DNA of 64,000 nt from Euonymus europaeus (lineage: Eukaryota; Streptophyta; Magnoliopsida; Celastrales; Celastraceae). Under the pieces are notes generated by a model. That model was not told the origin of the DNA. It searched no databases and was given only the letters and a program-made list of their open reading frames with translations. The DNA lies in contig OY756958.1 of NCBI GenBank assembly GCA_963580455.1, positions 19,232,501-19,296,500 of the forward strand, in the 5' to 3' direction. Below, in pieces: positions 1 through 12,277 of this stretch (positions are counted from its first letter, which is position 1; every line of letters begins with the position of its first letter). The position numbers were made by a program, and so were the translations under genes.

Positions 1-314
1 ACAAGCACAAGTAGTAGGTTCCATGAATAATGGTCCAAATTGTTATTTCATAAAAGGTTCAATGGTCCGTACATGTCGTCTTCTTCATTCCATGGGTGGG
101 CCGGCACACCATGTAATTCTAAGACACGACACGAGTCAACTTTATCTAATGTTGGGTATAATTTAAAAATTTGTAATAATTACTACTTAATATGGTAGTT
201 AATGTAGGTTGCATAAGAACACAAGTAGTTGCCAAATTTGGTTATGCAACAACTAGATGCTCTACAAGTATCAAATCAAGTGCATTAAAATTTAAAATGA
301 AATATGATATTTCT
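1..314. other. Unannotated flank left of Copia A
   Basis: AT-rich sequence with no open frame, RNA gene or repeat that I recognise. Its last five bases (310-314, ATTTC) are the left copy of the target-site duplication of the Copia element that follows, so this is the sequence into which that element inserted. It resumes at 15717. Confidence 0.5.
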
Positions 315-485
315 GTTATGGATATTTTAATTGATATAGACGATCCACCAACCCACATTTGACAATGTATTGTTGACATTTACATTGCTAAATATAGAAA
401 TATAATCTTTTATATATGTAATGTCGTACATGCAAATGTAGTAGTGATGAGAAGAAGAATATTGGATTATTATTTAATTTCAACA
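315..485 (+). repeat. 5' LTR of Copia A, followed by a primer-binding-site-like sequence
   Basis: The 171-bp LTR begins TGTTATGG and ends TTTCAACA. Directly after it, 486-500 reads CGTTATCAGCACGAG. This has the position of a primer-binding site but does not match the 3' end of initiator tRNA-Met; it resembles the complement of an internal tRNA segment (anticodon region), which is inference only. The partner LTR at 15492-15716 is longer because of an internal duplication of the GATGATCCACCAAC block. Confidence 0.85.
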
Positions 486-591
486 CGTTATCAGCACGAG
501 TCTCTGCCGTTGTTTTGAAAGCAAGCATCTCAGGTTATAAGTAACAACTCCTCATATCTATATTTTTCTTAGCTTCTTATAATATTTCATT

Positions 592-1413
592 ATGTCGAAG
601 TTGAAAAGTTTAGAGTATATGACTCTTGATATTTATGGAAGAAATTATATATTCTGAATTGTTGATGCCGAGACTCACTTGGAAGTTGTGGGTCTTGATA
701 ACACCATAAAAATTGGAAATACCGAATCCCAGAAGGATCGGGCAAAAACGATGATTTTTCTTCGTCACTACATTCATGAGGAATTAAAAACTAAATACCT
801 CATGGAGAAAAATCTTCTTTAGTTGTGGAATGATTTGAGGGAGAGGTATGAACACCAGAAGAATGTTATCCTCCCTAAAGTTTGTTATGACTTGCTGCAC
901 TTGAGGTTGCAAGATTACAAATCAGTCCAACAATAAGCTGTTGTTAAAAAATCATCAGTCTCGTCCTACTTGAAGTACACCGTTCCCTGAAGCGAATGCT
1001 GTGGTACATAATAATCGAGAACGTGGACGTGATGGAAGAAGAGGTCGAGGCCGTGGTTACGGTCGTCAAAACCATGAAGGTAATTCTAGTTTTCATCCAT
1101 ACCACCAGAAGAGGTATGAGAACGAAACAAGTCAGGCAAATAAAAATTTATCAAATAAACCCAAAAGGATATTGATGAAACTTGTTTCAGGTATGGTGTT
1201 CAGGGGCATTGGTCACGTACCTGTCGTACGCCTAGACATTTGGTGGATTTATATCAAGCATCAATAAAAAAAAATAGCAAAGTGGTGGAAACAAACTTTG
1301 CAAAAGTTGATGATAATAATGATGTTGATAATTTCAATGATCCAGAAGATCTTGCGGATTTAACACATTTAGATGTTTCAGATTTCTTAGAAAATCCTGA
1401 TATTTATAAATAA
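592..1413 (+). pseudogene. Copia A gag relic
   Basis: An ATG at 592 opens a frame reading MSKLKSLEYM, the start typical of Copia gag. Stops and frame changes follow within about 60 codons. A later open stretch (1001-1267) has an Arg/Gly-rich segment followed by a degenerate zinc knuckle (GVQGHW...C). An acidic tail (about 1300-1413) resembles the gag-protease linker. The retrovirus-like capsid role is known for the family; here no single frame survives. It lies immediately downstream of the Copia A 5' LTR and is not expressed as an intact protein. Confidence 0.75.
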
Positions 1414-1537
1414 GTTTATTTCTTTATTAAGTTTAATTGTTGTGTTGTGTATTGAATTACAAGAAATAAGATTGTAGTATTTTATAAATATTATTTTGAT
1501 AAGTTTAAAAATTAACTTTAAAAAAATAAAAAGCAAA

Positions 1538-1634
1538 AGTCCGGAACTACTTACGGTGGGTTCGATCCTCGGACCTTCTTTTCTATTATATATTTTATTG
1601 GACCTTGCCACCACTCGGCCACTAGTCCCGGACT
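1538..1634 (-). other. tRNA-like relic or SINE head (Ser/Leu type)
   Basis: Read on the minus strand, the segment starts AGTCCGG and ends CCGGACT, a perfect 7-bp acceptor-like stem. It contains TGGCCGAGTGG (1611-1621), matching the A box of tRNA-Ser/Leu promoters, and GGATCGAACCC (1558-1568), matching the B box. The spacing between boxes is longer than in a normal tRNA and I see no proper anticodon arm. A functional tRNA is therefore unlikely. A SINE head or tRNA pseudogene inside the Copia A gag-protease junction is more probable. No clear target duplication or tail was found. Confidence 0.4.
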
Positions 1635-1735
1635 TGTCAAATTTATACGATTAATATAGTTATATACAATATAATATTTATCTATGATACTTTTCGATTA
1701 ATATGTGATAAATGTTATTTTGTTTTCTTTAGAAA

Positions 1736-4214
1736 TATGGTAGATGGTGATATATGTTTAATTGATAGTGCGTCAACACACACTATCCTTAAACATAAGA
1801 AATATTTTATACATTTGACATCGCTTGAAACAAATGTTGCTACCATCTCAGGCACATCAAAAATAGTTGAAGACATCGCTTGAAACAAATGTTGTACCAT
1901 CTCAGGTACATCAAAAATAGTTGAAGGCTCTGGAAGAGCTAATATCATATCGCCTAAAGAAACAAAAATATATATTGAGGAGGCATTGTATTCTCCCAAA
2001 TCAAAAAGAAACTTATTGAGTTTCAAGGATATTCGTTACAATGGATATCATTTTGAGTCTGGAAGAGAAGGTAATAAAGATTACCTATATATTACTTCTA
2101 TCATTTCAAGCCAGAAGCTTGTACTAGAAAAGTTTGTGGCATTCTCTTCGGGTTTATACCATGCAAGTATAAAATGGATTGAAACACATGTTGTGATGTA
2201 CTAGAAGTGCCCTAATTCAAAAGAATCTATACTTTGGCATGATCGCCTTGGTCACCCAGGTCCTACCATGATGCGTAGAATAATTGAAAATACAAATAGA
2301 CATCAATTAAGAAATCAGAAGTTTCTTTTACCTAAAGATCACTTGTGTGTTGCGTGTTCACAAGGAAAGTTAATTGTAAGACCGTCTAGATGTAGAATCT
2401 CCTAACTTTCTGCAACGTATTCATGGAGATATATGTTGACCTATTCATCAATCATGCAAAACATTTCGTTATAATATGGTTCTAATAGATGCATTATCTA
2501 AATGGTCACATGTATCTTTATTATCTACTCGAAATGTTGCATTTGCTAGATTTTTAGCTCAAATTATTCGTTTACATGCACAATTTCCTGATTATCCTAT
2601 TAAGTCTGTCCGAATGAATAATGCTGTTGAATTTACTTCTCAATCATTTAATGATTATTGCATGTCATTAGGTATAGATGTTGAACATCATGTTCCACAT
2701 ACTCATACTCAAAATGGTTTAGCAGAGTCACTAATAAAGCGTCTTCAGTTGATTGCTAGATCGATGCTTTTGAAAAGTAAATTACATGTTTGGGGAGATG
2801 CCATATTACATGCTGCATCGTTAATTCGAGTCAGACCTTCTGCTCATCATTCATATTCACCTTTACAACTGGTATTAGGTCATCAACCTACTATTTCACA
2901 TTTTCGTATTTTTGGTTGTGTTGTTTATGTTCTTCTTTCACCTCCACGACGCACTAAGATGGGACCACAACGTCAACTTGGTATTTATGTCGGGTTTGAA
3001 TCCCTTTCTATTATTAGATATCTTGAACCACTAACTAGTGATGTTTTCAAAGCTAGGTTTGTAGTTTGTAACTTTGATGAATCTGTTTTTCCTCCTTTAG
3101 GGAGCAAAAATTCTCAGCATCATAAGCATGATGATATTTCTTGGAACACTATGACACAATCTCATTTTGATCTACGAACAAAACAGTGTGATCTTGAAGT
3201 TCAAAAAATTGTTCATTTACAAGGTATGACTAGTCAATTACTTGATACATTTAATGACACTTCAAAAATTTTGTAATCACATATGCCTGCTAGAAATTAT
3301 ACTGCACGTATCAATGTCCCTGAAGGACAAACACCAAGTGATGAATTAAAGCCACGTTAGAAATGTGGAAGACCACAGGGAGCTAAAAATAGATTTCCCC
3401 GAAAGAGAATTGTCCAAATTCCTACCAAAGCTCTAGCAAAGCATACTCCAGAAGAGCATATGTCTCCTGTAGAGAATACACATGTAGAGATTACTCCTGA
3501 AGAGAATACACTTACTGAATCCCAACCTTCTAGAAAATATCTCTTGAAGAGATATAGGTACCTGTTGATGAGAATAATGATCGCTCAATAACTGATGAAG
3601 GAAATTGGGATAGAATTAAGATTATTGTAGACAATATATTTGCATATGCAGTTGCTATTAACATTACCAGAAGTAATGAGGATCCTGAGCCTAAATTAGT
3701 TGATGAATGTCGACATCGTAGTGATTGGCCTAAATGGAAAGAAACTATGAAAATTGAATTAAATTTTTTATCAAAAAGAGAAGCTTTTGGACATGTAGTC
3801 CAGACACCAGAATGTGTTCACTCAGTAGGATTTAAATGGGTGTTTGTTCGCAGAGAAATAAGAACAATGAGATTACTCGTTATAAAGCAAGACTTGTTGC
3901 ACAAGGTCTCTCGCAGAGATCTAAAATTGATTATGATGAAACATATTCTCTTGTCATGGATGACATCACTTTTAGATTTTTAATTGGTCTAACAGTCGCT
4001 GAACGACTAACTATGCGTCTTCTGGACGTACTAACAGCCTATCTATATAGATCACTGGATAGTGAAATTTATATGAAAATCCCTGAAGGATTTCGGTTGC
4101 TTGAGGCAAAGCCTGAAGGATATGCAAAAGTCGATTATTTATCTGATCCTCACAATGCCAAGTCTCAGACAGGCTACATATTTCTTTTTGGAAATACTGT
4201 TATTTCTTGGGAAT
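1736..4214 (+). pseudogene. Copia A protease, integrase and RT relic (5' part)
   Basis: In order: a protease remnant with the Asp-Ser-Ala active-site region (about 1760-1790), a GAG-pre-integrase block with WHDRLGHPGP (about 2240), the integrase core (2476-3276, including a NGLAES segment) and the start of the Copia reverse transcriptase (3747-4090, RYKARLVAQG). The frame then jumps straight into the RNase H-side motif DPHNAKSQTG near 4150, so the C-terminal half of RT with the YVDD motif is deleted. Stops and frameshifts are frequent. The end at 4214 is the GGAAT duplication of the Athila insertion; the sequence resumes at 14851. Confidence 0.85.
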
Positions 4215-5387
4215 TGATCGCTATTTTTAATCACAAATTAATTTCACAATTAAAAATACCAACTGGTTTACCCAAACGCAAGAGTACGTGTCAATGATAG
4301 TAATTAGTGAATGGGATCGAATCACAAGGACTGTATTAACTACTAATTGAATACTGCAACTTATCCTAGAACAGAATAAAAATTATATTTGTAAATCAAT
4401 ATAAAGAAAACCTAGCTTGGGTATGGTGTTTCAAATACCACCTCCTATGCACACAAATTAATATGCAAGCACACAATTTTTAAGAATTCAACGCTGTCAG
4501 TTAAAAGGCCTTGATCCAGCTGCAGTCAACTAGATTTCCCTAAACAACGATCCTGACTTTGGTCCAGTTGCAAGATCTTTTCTTATTAGAGGAGTCTTGG
4601 TTTGGTCTCTCCTAAGAACATCCTAAAACAAGCATGAGCACTAGGAAATCGACAAACGCACAACCTAGAGTAACAATCTATCACCCAATCAGTTATGTCT
4701 ATTGTTCCCAAAACTTGGATCTTACGCAAGCTCTCGTCACTTCGTCAAACACCGTGTCATGGTCAGCCGAATATGTTTAACTAACAATACCTACAACTAA
4801 GATGTTGATCAGGCATACATAATCATAGGCAATCAACTTTAAATCCAGAGAACAATAAATTAAACTCAGTCTGCTTGTCAATTAAATCTGTGAACAAGGT
4901 TTTGGTATAAGAATTTACCAACCCTAGCTAGAAAATAATTTAGCTACTCATAACAATAATATTAAAATCCAACATCATAATAAACACTGTTCAATTTCAG
5001 TAATGGAGGAAAAGAATTGATGCTCCAATGCGTGCGCTTGATTCTTCTCTCCTTCTTGCCTTTGATTTTTCTCCTTTGAATTCTGCCGTCCCTCCCCTGG
5101 ATGGCTGCGTGTTCTCCTCCTTTAAATTCCTAGGGTTTCTTCTTTAAGTACCAATCATCTGATCCAATGAGCCCTCGCCACATCAGCTTCAAATTCCGTA
5201 AAGAACTAAATCCGCGTCCTGCGGCCGCGCCCAGGGTGCAAGAATCGGGTTCAGCTCAATTCCAGCTCTTTTGCTCCACTTCAGTACCTGTTCACACAAA
5301 CACCCAAAAGAGGTAGAATCTATACCAATACCTATCAAAAATTAACTCTTTTAACACCATTAATTAGGTTCTTTTCAACACCTAACA
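4215..5387 (-). repeat. 3' LTR of the Athila element
   Basis: 1173 bp, TGATCGC at the left and CCTAACA at the right (plus-strand reading). It is nearly identical to 13678-14850. It contains a GC-rich block with an 8-bp GCGGCCGC site at 5221-5228, unusual in this AT-rich sequence. Confidence 0.95.
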
Positions 5388-5402
5388 AAATTCCCCCAAA
5401 CT
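5388..5402 (-). other. Polypurine tract of the Athila element
   Basis: On the minus strand the sequence GTTTGGGGGAATTT directly precedes the LTR start TGTTAGG. This is the position and composition expected for the plus-strand DNA primer of an LTR retrotransposon. Confidence 0.85.
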
Positions 5403-6016
5403 AACAATTTGCTTGTCCTCAAGCATCCACAATAACACTCAAAACCAAAGCACCATAATTTTGCAAAATCCATATTTTATTCTTAAAATCAACAGCCATA
5501 TTCTGGACACACAAGCACCTCATTACTATTACCATGAAAAAGCATCTAGCAGAAAAGTGCACTTTGTTCACTACCACTTAGTATACATAATTAATTCACA
5601 CCCTCACACCGATTCACACCATTGCATGTATTTATTCTGTTTCACTCAAGTGTTTGAAGGTTAGTGTTTCTCTCGTATGGATGCATTAACTGCAGCCATA
5701 AGCTTGCATGTGAACCAATACAACTGCCTACCTCTAATGAGTTCAATGTGTCAAAAGGACTTGAGACTTAAAATATGGCAAAAAGGATTGGCTCAAGCAT
5801 ATTAGGAAAACTAAACAAAGTAGGTAATCAGAATGTCCACAGTCTAGAAATTAGGCTATAAAATGTAGCAAAGGCAGACAAACATAGGTGAATAAAAGGG
5901 TAGTGACACCATGCATCAAACATGACCGGAAATTAAAACAAATTGGGCAGCCAATAGGAGACTATCCTATGCCTCTAACTAAGCACCAAAATTTTGCTGC
6001 CCCACAACTTCACTCC
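5403..6016 (-). other. Athila 3' untranslated region
   Basis: About 600 bp between the env-position ORF and the polypurine tract. It has only short, unconvincing frames and no recognisable domain. It is part of the element's 3' untranslated region by position. Confidence 0.7.
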
Positions 6017-7212
6017 TCATGGTAGAGTCCACTCCTGAATGAGGTCAAACATCTCCTGCTGCTTGGCTTCATAACGCTGCTGAAACTCCTTCATATCCTG
6101 CAGCATTCCATTAACATTACCCTGCATCCCATCCACAACAGTGACTAATTTATCCAGCTGCCCCATCATTTTATCTTGTACCAATTTAGCCTGCTCAAAA
6201 CCAGTGCCAAACACAGCTAACTTTTCCTCCACAGCCTTCAATCTATCAGCTAACTCACCCACCTGCTCACCTGAACCCTCCTTAACCACGGTACCACTTA
6301 AACCAGCCCCATCTCTACTAATAACCTTCTGCTGATGCCTCACCAATTGCACTTCACTTCTCTCCCACCAAGTCCTATTAAGAGGAGCCTTCCTCTTCTC
6401 AGTTGTATCCAACGGTTCAGGTTCAATCCCCTCACTCAAACACAGAGAAGTGATAAGCACTCCAAACGGTAAAATCTGCCCCATATTCTTAGCTACCTCA
6501 CCCTCACAATGTGATCATAAATTGTAGTAGCCATACAAAAATTCATCCTGCATACTATTGCATACATCAAATAACAAGTTTTTGCATTCACAGAGGACAT
6601 GTGAGAAACAGGTATCACATTCCTAGATACTATCTGTGCCAGCAATCTATATGGCTGCAACAAATCAACATATGCAATCACATTCTTACTTGAATCCATC
6701 TCTTCCCGGCCACTTAATAAATCAACAACAACACTCCACTCTGGCCACACTGTACCAGACTCAGAGGTACCAAAATCCTTGAACCTAAAACTAGGTTTTT
6801 TCACAGGGTCAGGCAGTTTCATAATGGCACTAATTCTCCTTGCATTAAAGAAGAATTGCTTTCCTCTAACATATGCTACACAGTGATTATCATTCACAAC
6901 CAAATTAGCGTAAAACTCATGAGTTTTATTGATATTTGCTACCCCAGGCACTGATGCAATAGGCAACCAACCCCTCTCCTCTAAAATCGAATACCAGCTT
7001 ACCTGAGCAAAATCACCAATGGCCACATGCCTCTCCACGTGTAAACCTCTATTCTTCCATACCTCCTCATACTCTGCCTGAGCCTCTGGTGTCATAAATC
7101 GCTCCATCACAGCATCGTCTTCACTTGGGCTCCCTGGGTTTTCCACTTCTTTCTCTTTTTCTTTACCTTTGATGGCTGCCACCTTCTTCCTTTTCGAGCT
7201 TCTTGTCGACAT
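6017..7212 (-). pseudogene. Athila env-position ORF (putative plant transposon protein domain), frameshifted
   Basis: The frame starts at an ATG at 7212 (MSTRSSKRKK, a basic Lys/Arg/Glu-rich N-terminus) and runs to 6493. A second frame continues at 6484 and ends at 6017. The join lies near 6490 and looks like a one-base frameshift, since the second frame continues sensibly from VAKNMGQILPFG. The middle part (ERGWLP...EFYANL...VRGKQ...F) matches, from memory, the plant transposon domain found downstream of pol in Athila-like elements. The C-terminal about 90 residues look like a coiled coil. I see no signal peptide or membrane segment, so calling it an envelope protein is positional only. A good splice acceptor lies just upstream at 7249. 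Confidence 0.7.
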
Positions 7213-8204
7213 TCTCTGGTTATGCGGCGGCAAGGCAGAAAATTGACTCTGGGAATGAAAGGAAAATGCACAACACTTTAAGTGAAGTTGAGCCCTAACT
7301 CCCCTTTTGAACCCTTATTCCATTCTGGGCTGGGCCTGATGGTTTCGTAATCTGCGGCCGCCCAAGGTGCACAATTCAGTTCTGTTTGGCCATTCTTTTT
7401 TTTTTTTAAATTAAATTCAAACCACGCGATTCTTGCGGCCGCCAGAAGCCTGCATTTTCCTTATTCTCACATATGCATCACTGGGCACTCCTTGCATAAT
7501 TCTTTACTGCCTGCTCAACCCCATAAACATCTATCAGTCTCAGTCACGTCCCAGTTTTTCCTGGGATCAATTCCTCTACAATCCCCTATTGGCATTCCAT
7601 ATATTCCAAATAACCGACATGCATGACACATAAAAAAAAAGTATGGACGTATGTGAGACATATCACATACACATGGGATTTTTTTTTATGAAAATGGGAT
7701 CACAAAAATATGGGCAACGTTGGTGGTCAAAAAGGGAATGAGAGACACCTTCATCATACACATGAAACAATATTAGAGCAGTTCTTCGTGTATGGTATCA
7801 TGCAAGTTCTAGCTAAACAGCTTCATGACATCCATTCACACAAAATCTCTGAAGGCTCCTCACATGGATCTATTGTTGGTGTGCAATTATTATGTATACC
7901 GAGTAGCCCTTCATCACAAATAAGTGTGCAATTTCTTACTAGAACATGGCATGAAAATTCAGCACTAGTATACCATAGAAAACCTTGGAAAACACAGCGC
8001 AAAAATTTCAAAACATTCCCTCCCCAAACTGAAATCAACATTGTCCTCAATGTAAAAAGAAAATGGCAATAAATGACGCAACAATTAAATAGACGAGAAG
8101 GGAAAAGAAAAACTTAGCTTGCATGAGTAGATGTGCCGCCACATGGGTTACCTCCCATGAAGTGCTGAATTTAATGTCGTCAGCCGGACTTAGTCAGCTC
8201 ATGG
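7213..8204 (-). other. Athila spacer between pol and the env-position ORF, with a candidate splice acceptor
   Basis: About 1 kb without a convincing ORF. It holds two GCGGCCGC blocks (7354-7361, 7435-7442) that resemble the GC-rich block in the LTR, and T runs. Next to the downstream ORF the minus strand reads a pyrimidine-rich stretch ending CATTCCCAG (acceptor at 7249), 36 bases before the ATG at 7212. This would suit expression of the last ORF from a spliced RNA, but no donor was identified. Confidence 0.5.
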
Positions 8205-11200
8205 TCAAAGCAAGGGGGGCACAAGTAGCACGGCAGCTTCCTTAGGGAGAGGGAGGGACTCCCAATAAGGTTTTACCATATGACCATTAACTTTGAAAGT
8301 ATACTCAGAATCCAGTTGCCTCAGCTCAAGAGCACCATGAGGAAAAACAGCATTGACCACGTACGGACCATGCCACTTAGAGCGAAGTTTGCCCGGAAAT
8401 AACCGGAGACGAGAGTTGTACACGAGTACTTTCTGCCCTACTTGAAAATCACGACGAACCAATTTGCGATCATGATATCTCTTGGCACGCTCCTTATACA
8501 ACTTGGCGTTAGCATAAGCATCTTGACGTAACTCTGCCAACTCATTAAGTTGTAAACACCGCTTATCACCTGCGTCTTTCATATCAAAATTAAGCTGTTT
8601 GATAGCCCAATAGGCACGATGCTCCAACTCAACTGGCAGATGACACTCTTTCCCGTAGACCAAACGGAAAGGTGACATCCCAATAGGTGTCTTAAAAGCG
8701 GTTCTATACGCCCATAAGGCATCATTTAAGCGCTGAGACCAATCTTTCCTAGTTGGATTCACTGTTTTCTCAAGAATAGTCTTAATCTCACGATTACTGA
8801 TCTCCACTTGGCCACTCGTTTGAGGATGATAGGGAGTTCCAACACGATGGGTGATGCCATATTTTTTCATTAATGCCGCAAAAGGATAGTTGTTAAAGTG
8901 GCTGCCCCCATCACTTATAATAGCTCTTGGTGTCCCAAATCGAGCAAAAATATTATCCTGTAAAAACTTCACAACCACTCGATGATCATTAGTACGTGAG
9001 GGGACTGCCTCGACCCACTTGGACACATAATCTACACCAACTAAAATATATTCAAAACCACAAGAGTTAGGGAAAGGACCCATAAAATCTATTCCCCAAA
9101 CATCAAACAATTCAATGATTTGAATATTTTGCAATGGCATTTGGTGACGAGCAGAGATATTCCCAGTCCGCTGACATCTATCACAAGTTTTACAAAAATT
9201 CCAAGCATCTTTGAAAATAGTTGGCCAATAAAAACCAGATTGAAATACCTTAAGTGCAGTCTTTTTGGCCCCAAAATGCCCACCACATGCATGAGCATGG
9301 CAATGCTTCAATACGTCCAAGTGTTCATCCTGAGTAAGACAACGCCGAATCACTTGGTCCGGACATATCTTAAAAAGGTATGGGTCATCCCATATGTAAT
9401 CCTTAGCCCGTGATTTGATGTGCTTCCTATCCTGGTAAGACAAGTCAGAAGGGAATGTGTTAGTAACAAGAAAGTTTACAATATCAGCATACCATGGAAG
9501 CCCGGCAAGTGTGAAAAGATGTTCATCTGGAAAAGCTTCATGTAACGGCAACTCATCACTTTCTTGTGCAGGAAGTAACCGAGAGAGATGATCAGCAACC
9601 ACGTTCTCAACTCCCTTTTTGTCTCTTATCTCCAAATCAAATTCCTGCAATAAAAGAATCCAACGTATTAGTCGAGGTTTTGCATCTTTCTTGGTCATTA
9701 AATACCTGAGTGCCGCATGGTCAGTAAACACAATAACCCGTGACCCAATGAGATAGGATCGAAATTTCTCCAAAGCGAACACCACAGCCAACAACTCTTT
9801 TTCCGTGGTAGAGTAGTTGAGTTGTGCATCATTCAGCGTGCGTGAGGCATAGTAGATAGCATATGGAAGCTTATCTTTCCGCTGACCCAAAACAGCCCCC
9901 AAAGAGTTATCGCTAGCATCGCACATTAACTCGAAGGGAAGTGTCCAATCTGGAGCTCGCATTATGGGTGCTGAAGTAAGTGCAATTTTAAGTTGCTCAA
10001 AAGCTGCTTGACATGCGTCGGTCCACTCAAACTCGGCATCCTTGGTGAGCAAGGCACACATAGGTCTAGATATTTTGGAAAAATCTCTGATAAAACGCCT
10101 ATAAAAACCAGCGTGTCCCAAAAAACTACGCACACCTTTTACTGTCATTGGTGGAGGTAACTTCGAGATAGTCTCAATCTTGGCTTTGTCAACAGCAATG
10201 CCATTGTGCGAAATTAAATGTCCCAAGACTATACCCTCCTGCACCATGAAGTGACACTTCTCCCAATTTAGAACAAGGTTTGTTTCCTCACACCTCTCTA
10301 GAACCAATCGGAGATGTTCCAAACAATCATCAAAATCTGACCCAAACAAACTGAAATCGTCCATGAACACTTCAATAAACTTCTCAACCATGTCGGAGAA
10401 AATACTCATCATACACCTCTGGAATGTGGCTGGTGCATTGCATAGCCCAAAAGGCATGCGACGGTATGCAAAAGTACCATAAGGGCATGTGAATGTGGTC
10501 TTCTCCTGATCCTCAGGCGCTATAGCTATCTGGTTATAACTACTGTATCCATCTAGAAAACAATAATGACTGTGTCCCGCTAACCTCTCCAACATTTGAT
10601 CAATGAACGGCAAGGGAAAGTGGTCCTTTCGTATCACAGAATTCAACTTCCTATAATCGATACACACTCTCCAACCTGTAGTCATCCGGGTAGGGATCAA
10701 TTCATTGTTTTCGTTCTTGACCACAGTAATCCCACTCTTCTTCGGCACAACATGGATTGGGCTCACCCACTTACTATCTGAAATAGGATAGATCACTCCC
10801 ACATCTAACAACTTTAATATCTCTGCTTTAACAACATCTTTCATGTGTGGGTTCAATCTTCTTTGTGCGTCTCTAGTGGGTTTTGCATCAGTCTCCAAGA
10901 AAATATTATGCATGCACCGAGTAGGACTGATACCTTTAATATCTGCAATTGTCCACCCCAAAGCTGTCTTATGCTTCCTCAAAATCCGAATCAACTTCTC
11001 CTCCTCCCCCAAACTTAAGTTGGCGGCCACAATCACTGGCAACAAGTTGTTGTCTTCCAAGTAAAGATACTTCAAATGACTGGGTAGTTGCTTCAACTCC
11101 AAAGTTGGTGCTTTTACTGGAGACGGAACAAAAGACGTATTAGTGGGTACTAATTGTTCAAAAGGAGGAGTAGTCTTACCACCATAAGAACGGTCTCTCT

Positions 11201-11459
11201 CCAGCGCATAAACACATTCGGCTATGCATTCGGCCTGTTCCAAAGTGCCTTCATATAATTGTGTAGCATCCACACTCTCGGTCAAAACAGCTTCCATAGG
11301 GTCTGCTTGTGAAACCTGAAAAGTCTTACTCACAAGATCATTAATAACATCCACTCTAAAACAATCACTTTGATCATCATGCGATTTAACTGCATCAAAA
11401 ACACGAAATTCTAATTCTTGGTCATTAACTCTCATAGTAATAGTACCCTTTTTACACAA
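8205..11459 (-). pseudogene. Athila pol: RT, RNase H, integrase (open 1084-codon frame, separated from its upstream gag-pro by a frameshift)
   Basis: One long open frame holds reverse transcriptase ([14 protein letters not shown]; catalytic FMDD near residue 371), RNase H (CDASDNS near 506), the H2C2 zinc-binding region of integrase (about 716-760, ending CDRCQR) and the integrase core with Asp in GIDFMG, Asp in SDGGSHF and Glu in [10 protein letters not shown] (about 790-885), then a C-terminal chromatin-side domain (PYWESLP). All catalytic positions I can check are present. It begins at a TTG codon in the same place where the upstream protease frame (ending 11432) overlaps it; homologous polyproteins are one frame, so a one-base indel near 11455 separates them. 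Copies of the protein could be supplied only with that lesion bypassed. Confidence 0.9.
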
Positions 11460-12277
11460 ATTTTCATGTCAGCAGTGCGCATGAATGGACGACCAAGTAT
11501 AATAGGCAAAGAGGATGAAACTGGGCTCTCTTCCATATCCAACACAACAAAATCAGCGGGTAGAATTAAATTATTCACAGTGACCAAAACATCTTCTAAA
11601 ATTCCCCTAGGTCTCTTGACACTACGATCAGCCAATTGGAGAGTAATAGAAGTCTCTTGCAGCTCACCCAACCCCAGTTTTTCATACACTGAATAAGGCA
11701 ATAAATTGATGCTTGCACCTAAATCTAACAATGCCTTTTCAAACAATTGGTTCCCCACCTTGCAAGGTATGGTAAAACTACCTGGGTCTTTGAGTTTAGG
11801 AGGCAGCTTATTCAACAATACAGCACTAACTTCTTCATTCAAAGCAACCTTTTCATGCTCACTAAACTTCCTCTTATGAGTACAACACTCTTTTAAAAAT
11901 TTGGCATATGATGGAATTTGTTTAATAGCATCAAGCAATAGAATGTTAATCTCAACTTTTCGCAAATTTTCAAAAATATCATGGACTTTAGTTTGAGATT
12001 TTTGTTTAGCAAACCTTTGCGGGAAAGGTGGAGGATCTCTTCCCCATTTTTCTGTCTCCACTGGTGCAGATTTGCACCCTTCCTGCACCCTGTCGGCATC
12101 TGTCACTCTGTCTGGTGCAGATTTGCACCCTTCCTGCACCCTGTCGGCAATACCTCTCTGATTTGGGTTTGATGACTTCTGCCCTATTTTCTCCAATTGT
12201 TTTCCGCTTCTGAGAGTTGTAACAGCTTGTAATTGTTGTTGCCCAGCTGGGTTACTCATGGGCTGTGATGGTAACTC
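11432..12277 (-). pseudogene. Athila gag C-terminus and protease segment
   Basis: The open frame following the TGA at 12278-12280 contains the TLRSGKQL motif typical of the Athila gag-protease linker and, further on, an aspartic protease active site LLDLGASINLLP followed by the flap-side motif ILGRPFM. It reads in the same frame as the gag part upstream, so the TGA is a nonsense change inside a formerly continuous polyprotein. A 51-bp in-frame duplication (about 12060-12170) repeats RVQEGCKSAP. The frame ends at 11432, out of register with pol. Confidence 0.85.

Noticed and set aside
1538..1634. Functional tRNA gene
   Set aside because: Box spacing is too long and there is no credible anticodon arm; kept only as a tRNA-like relic.
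6017..7212. True envelope glycoprotein
   Set aside because: No signal peptide, membrane segment or glycosylation-rich ectodomain is visible; only the position matches env.
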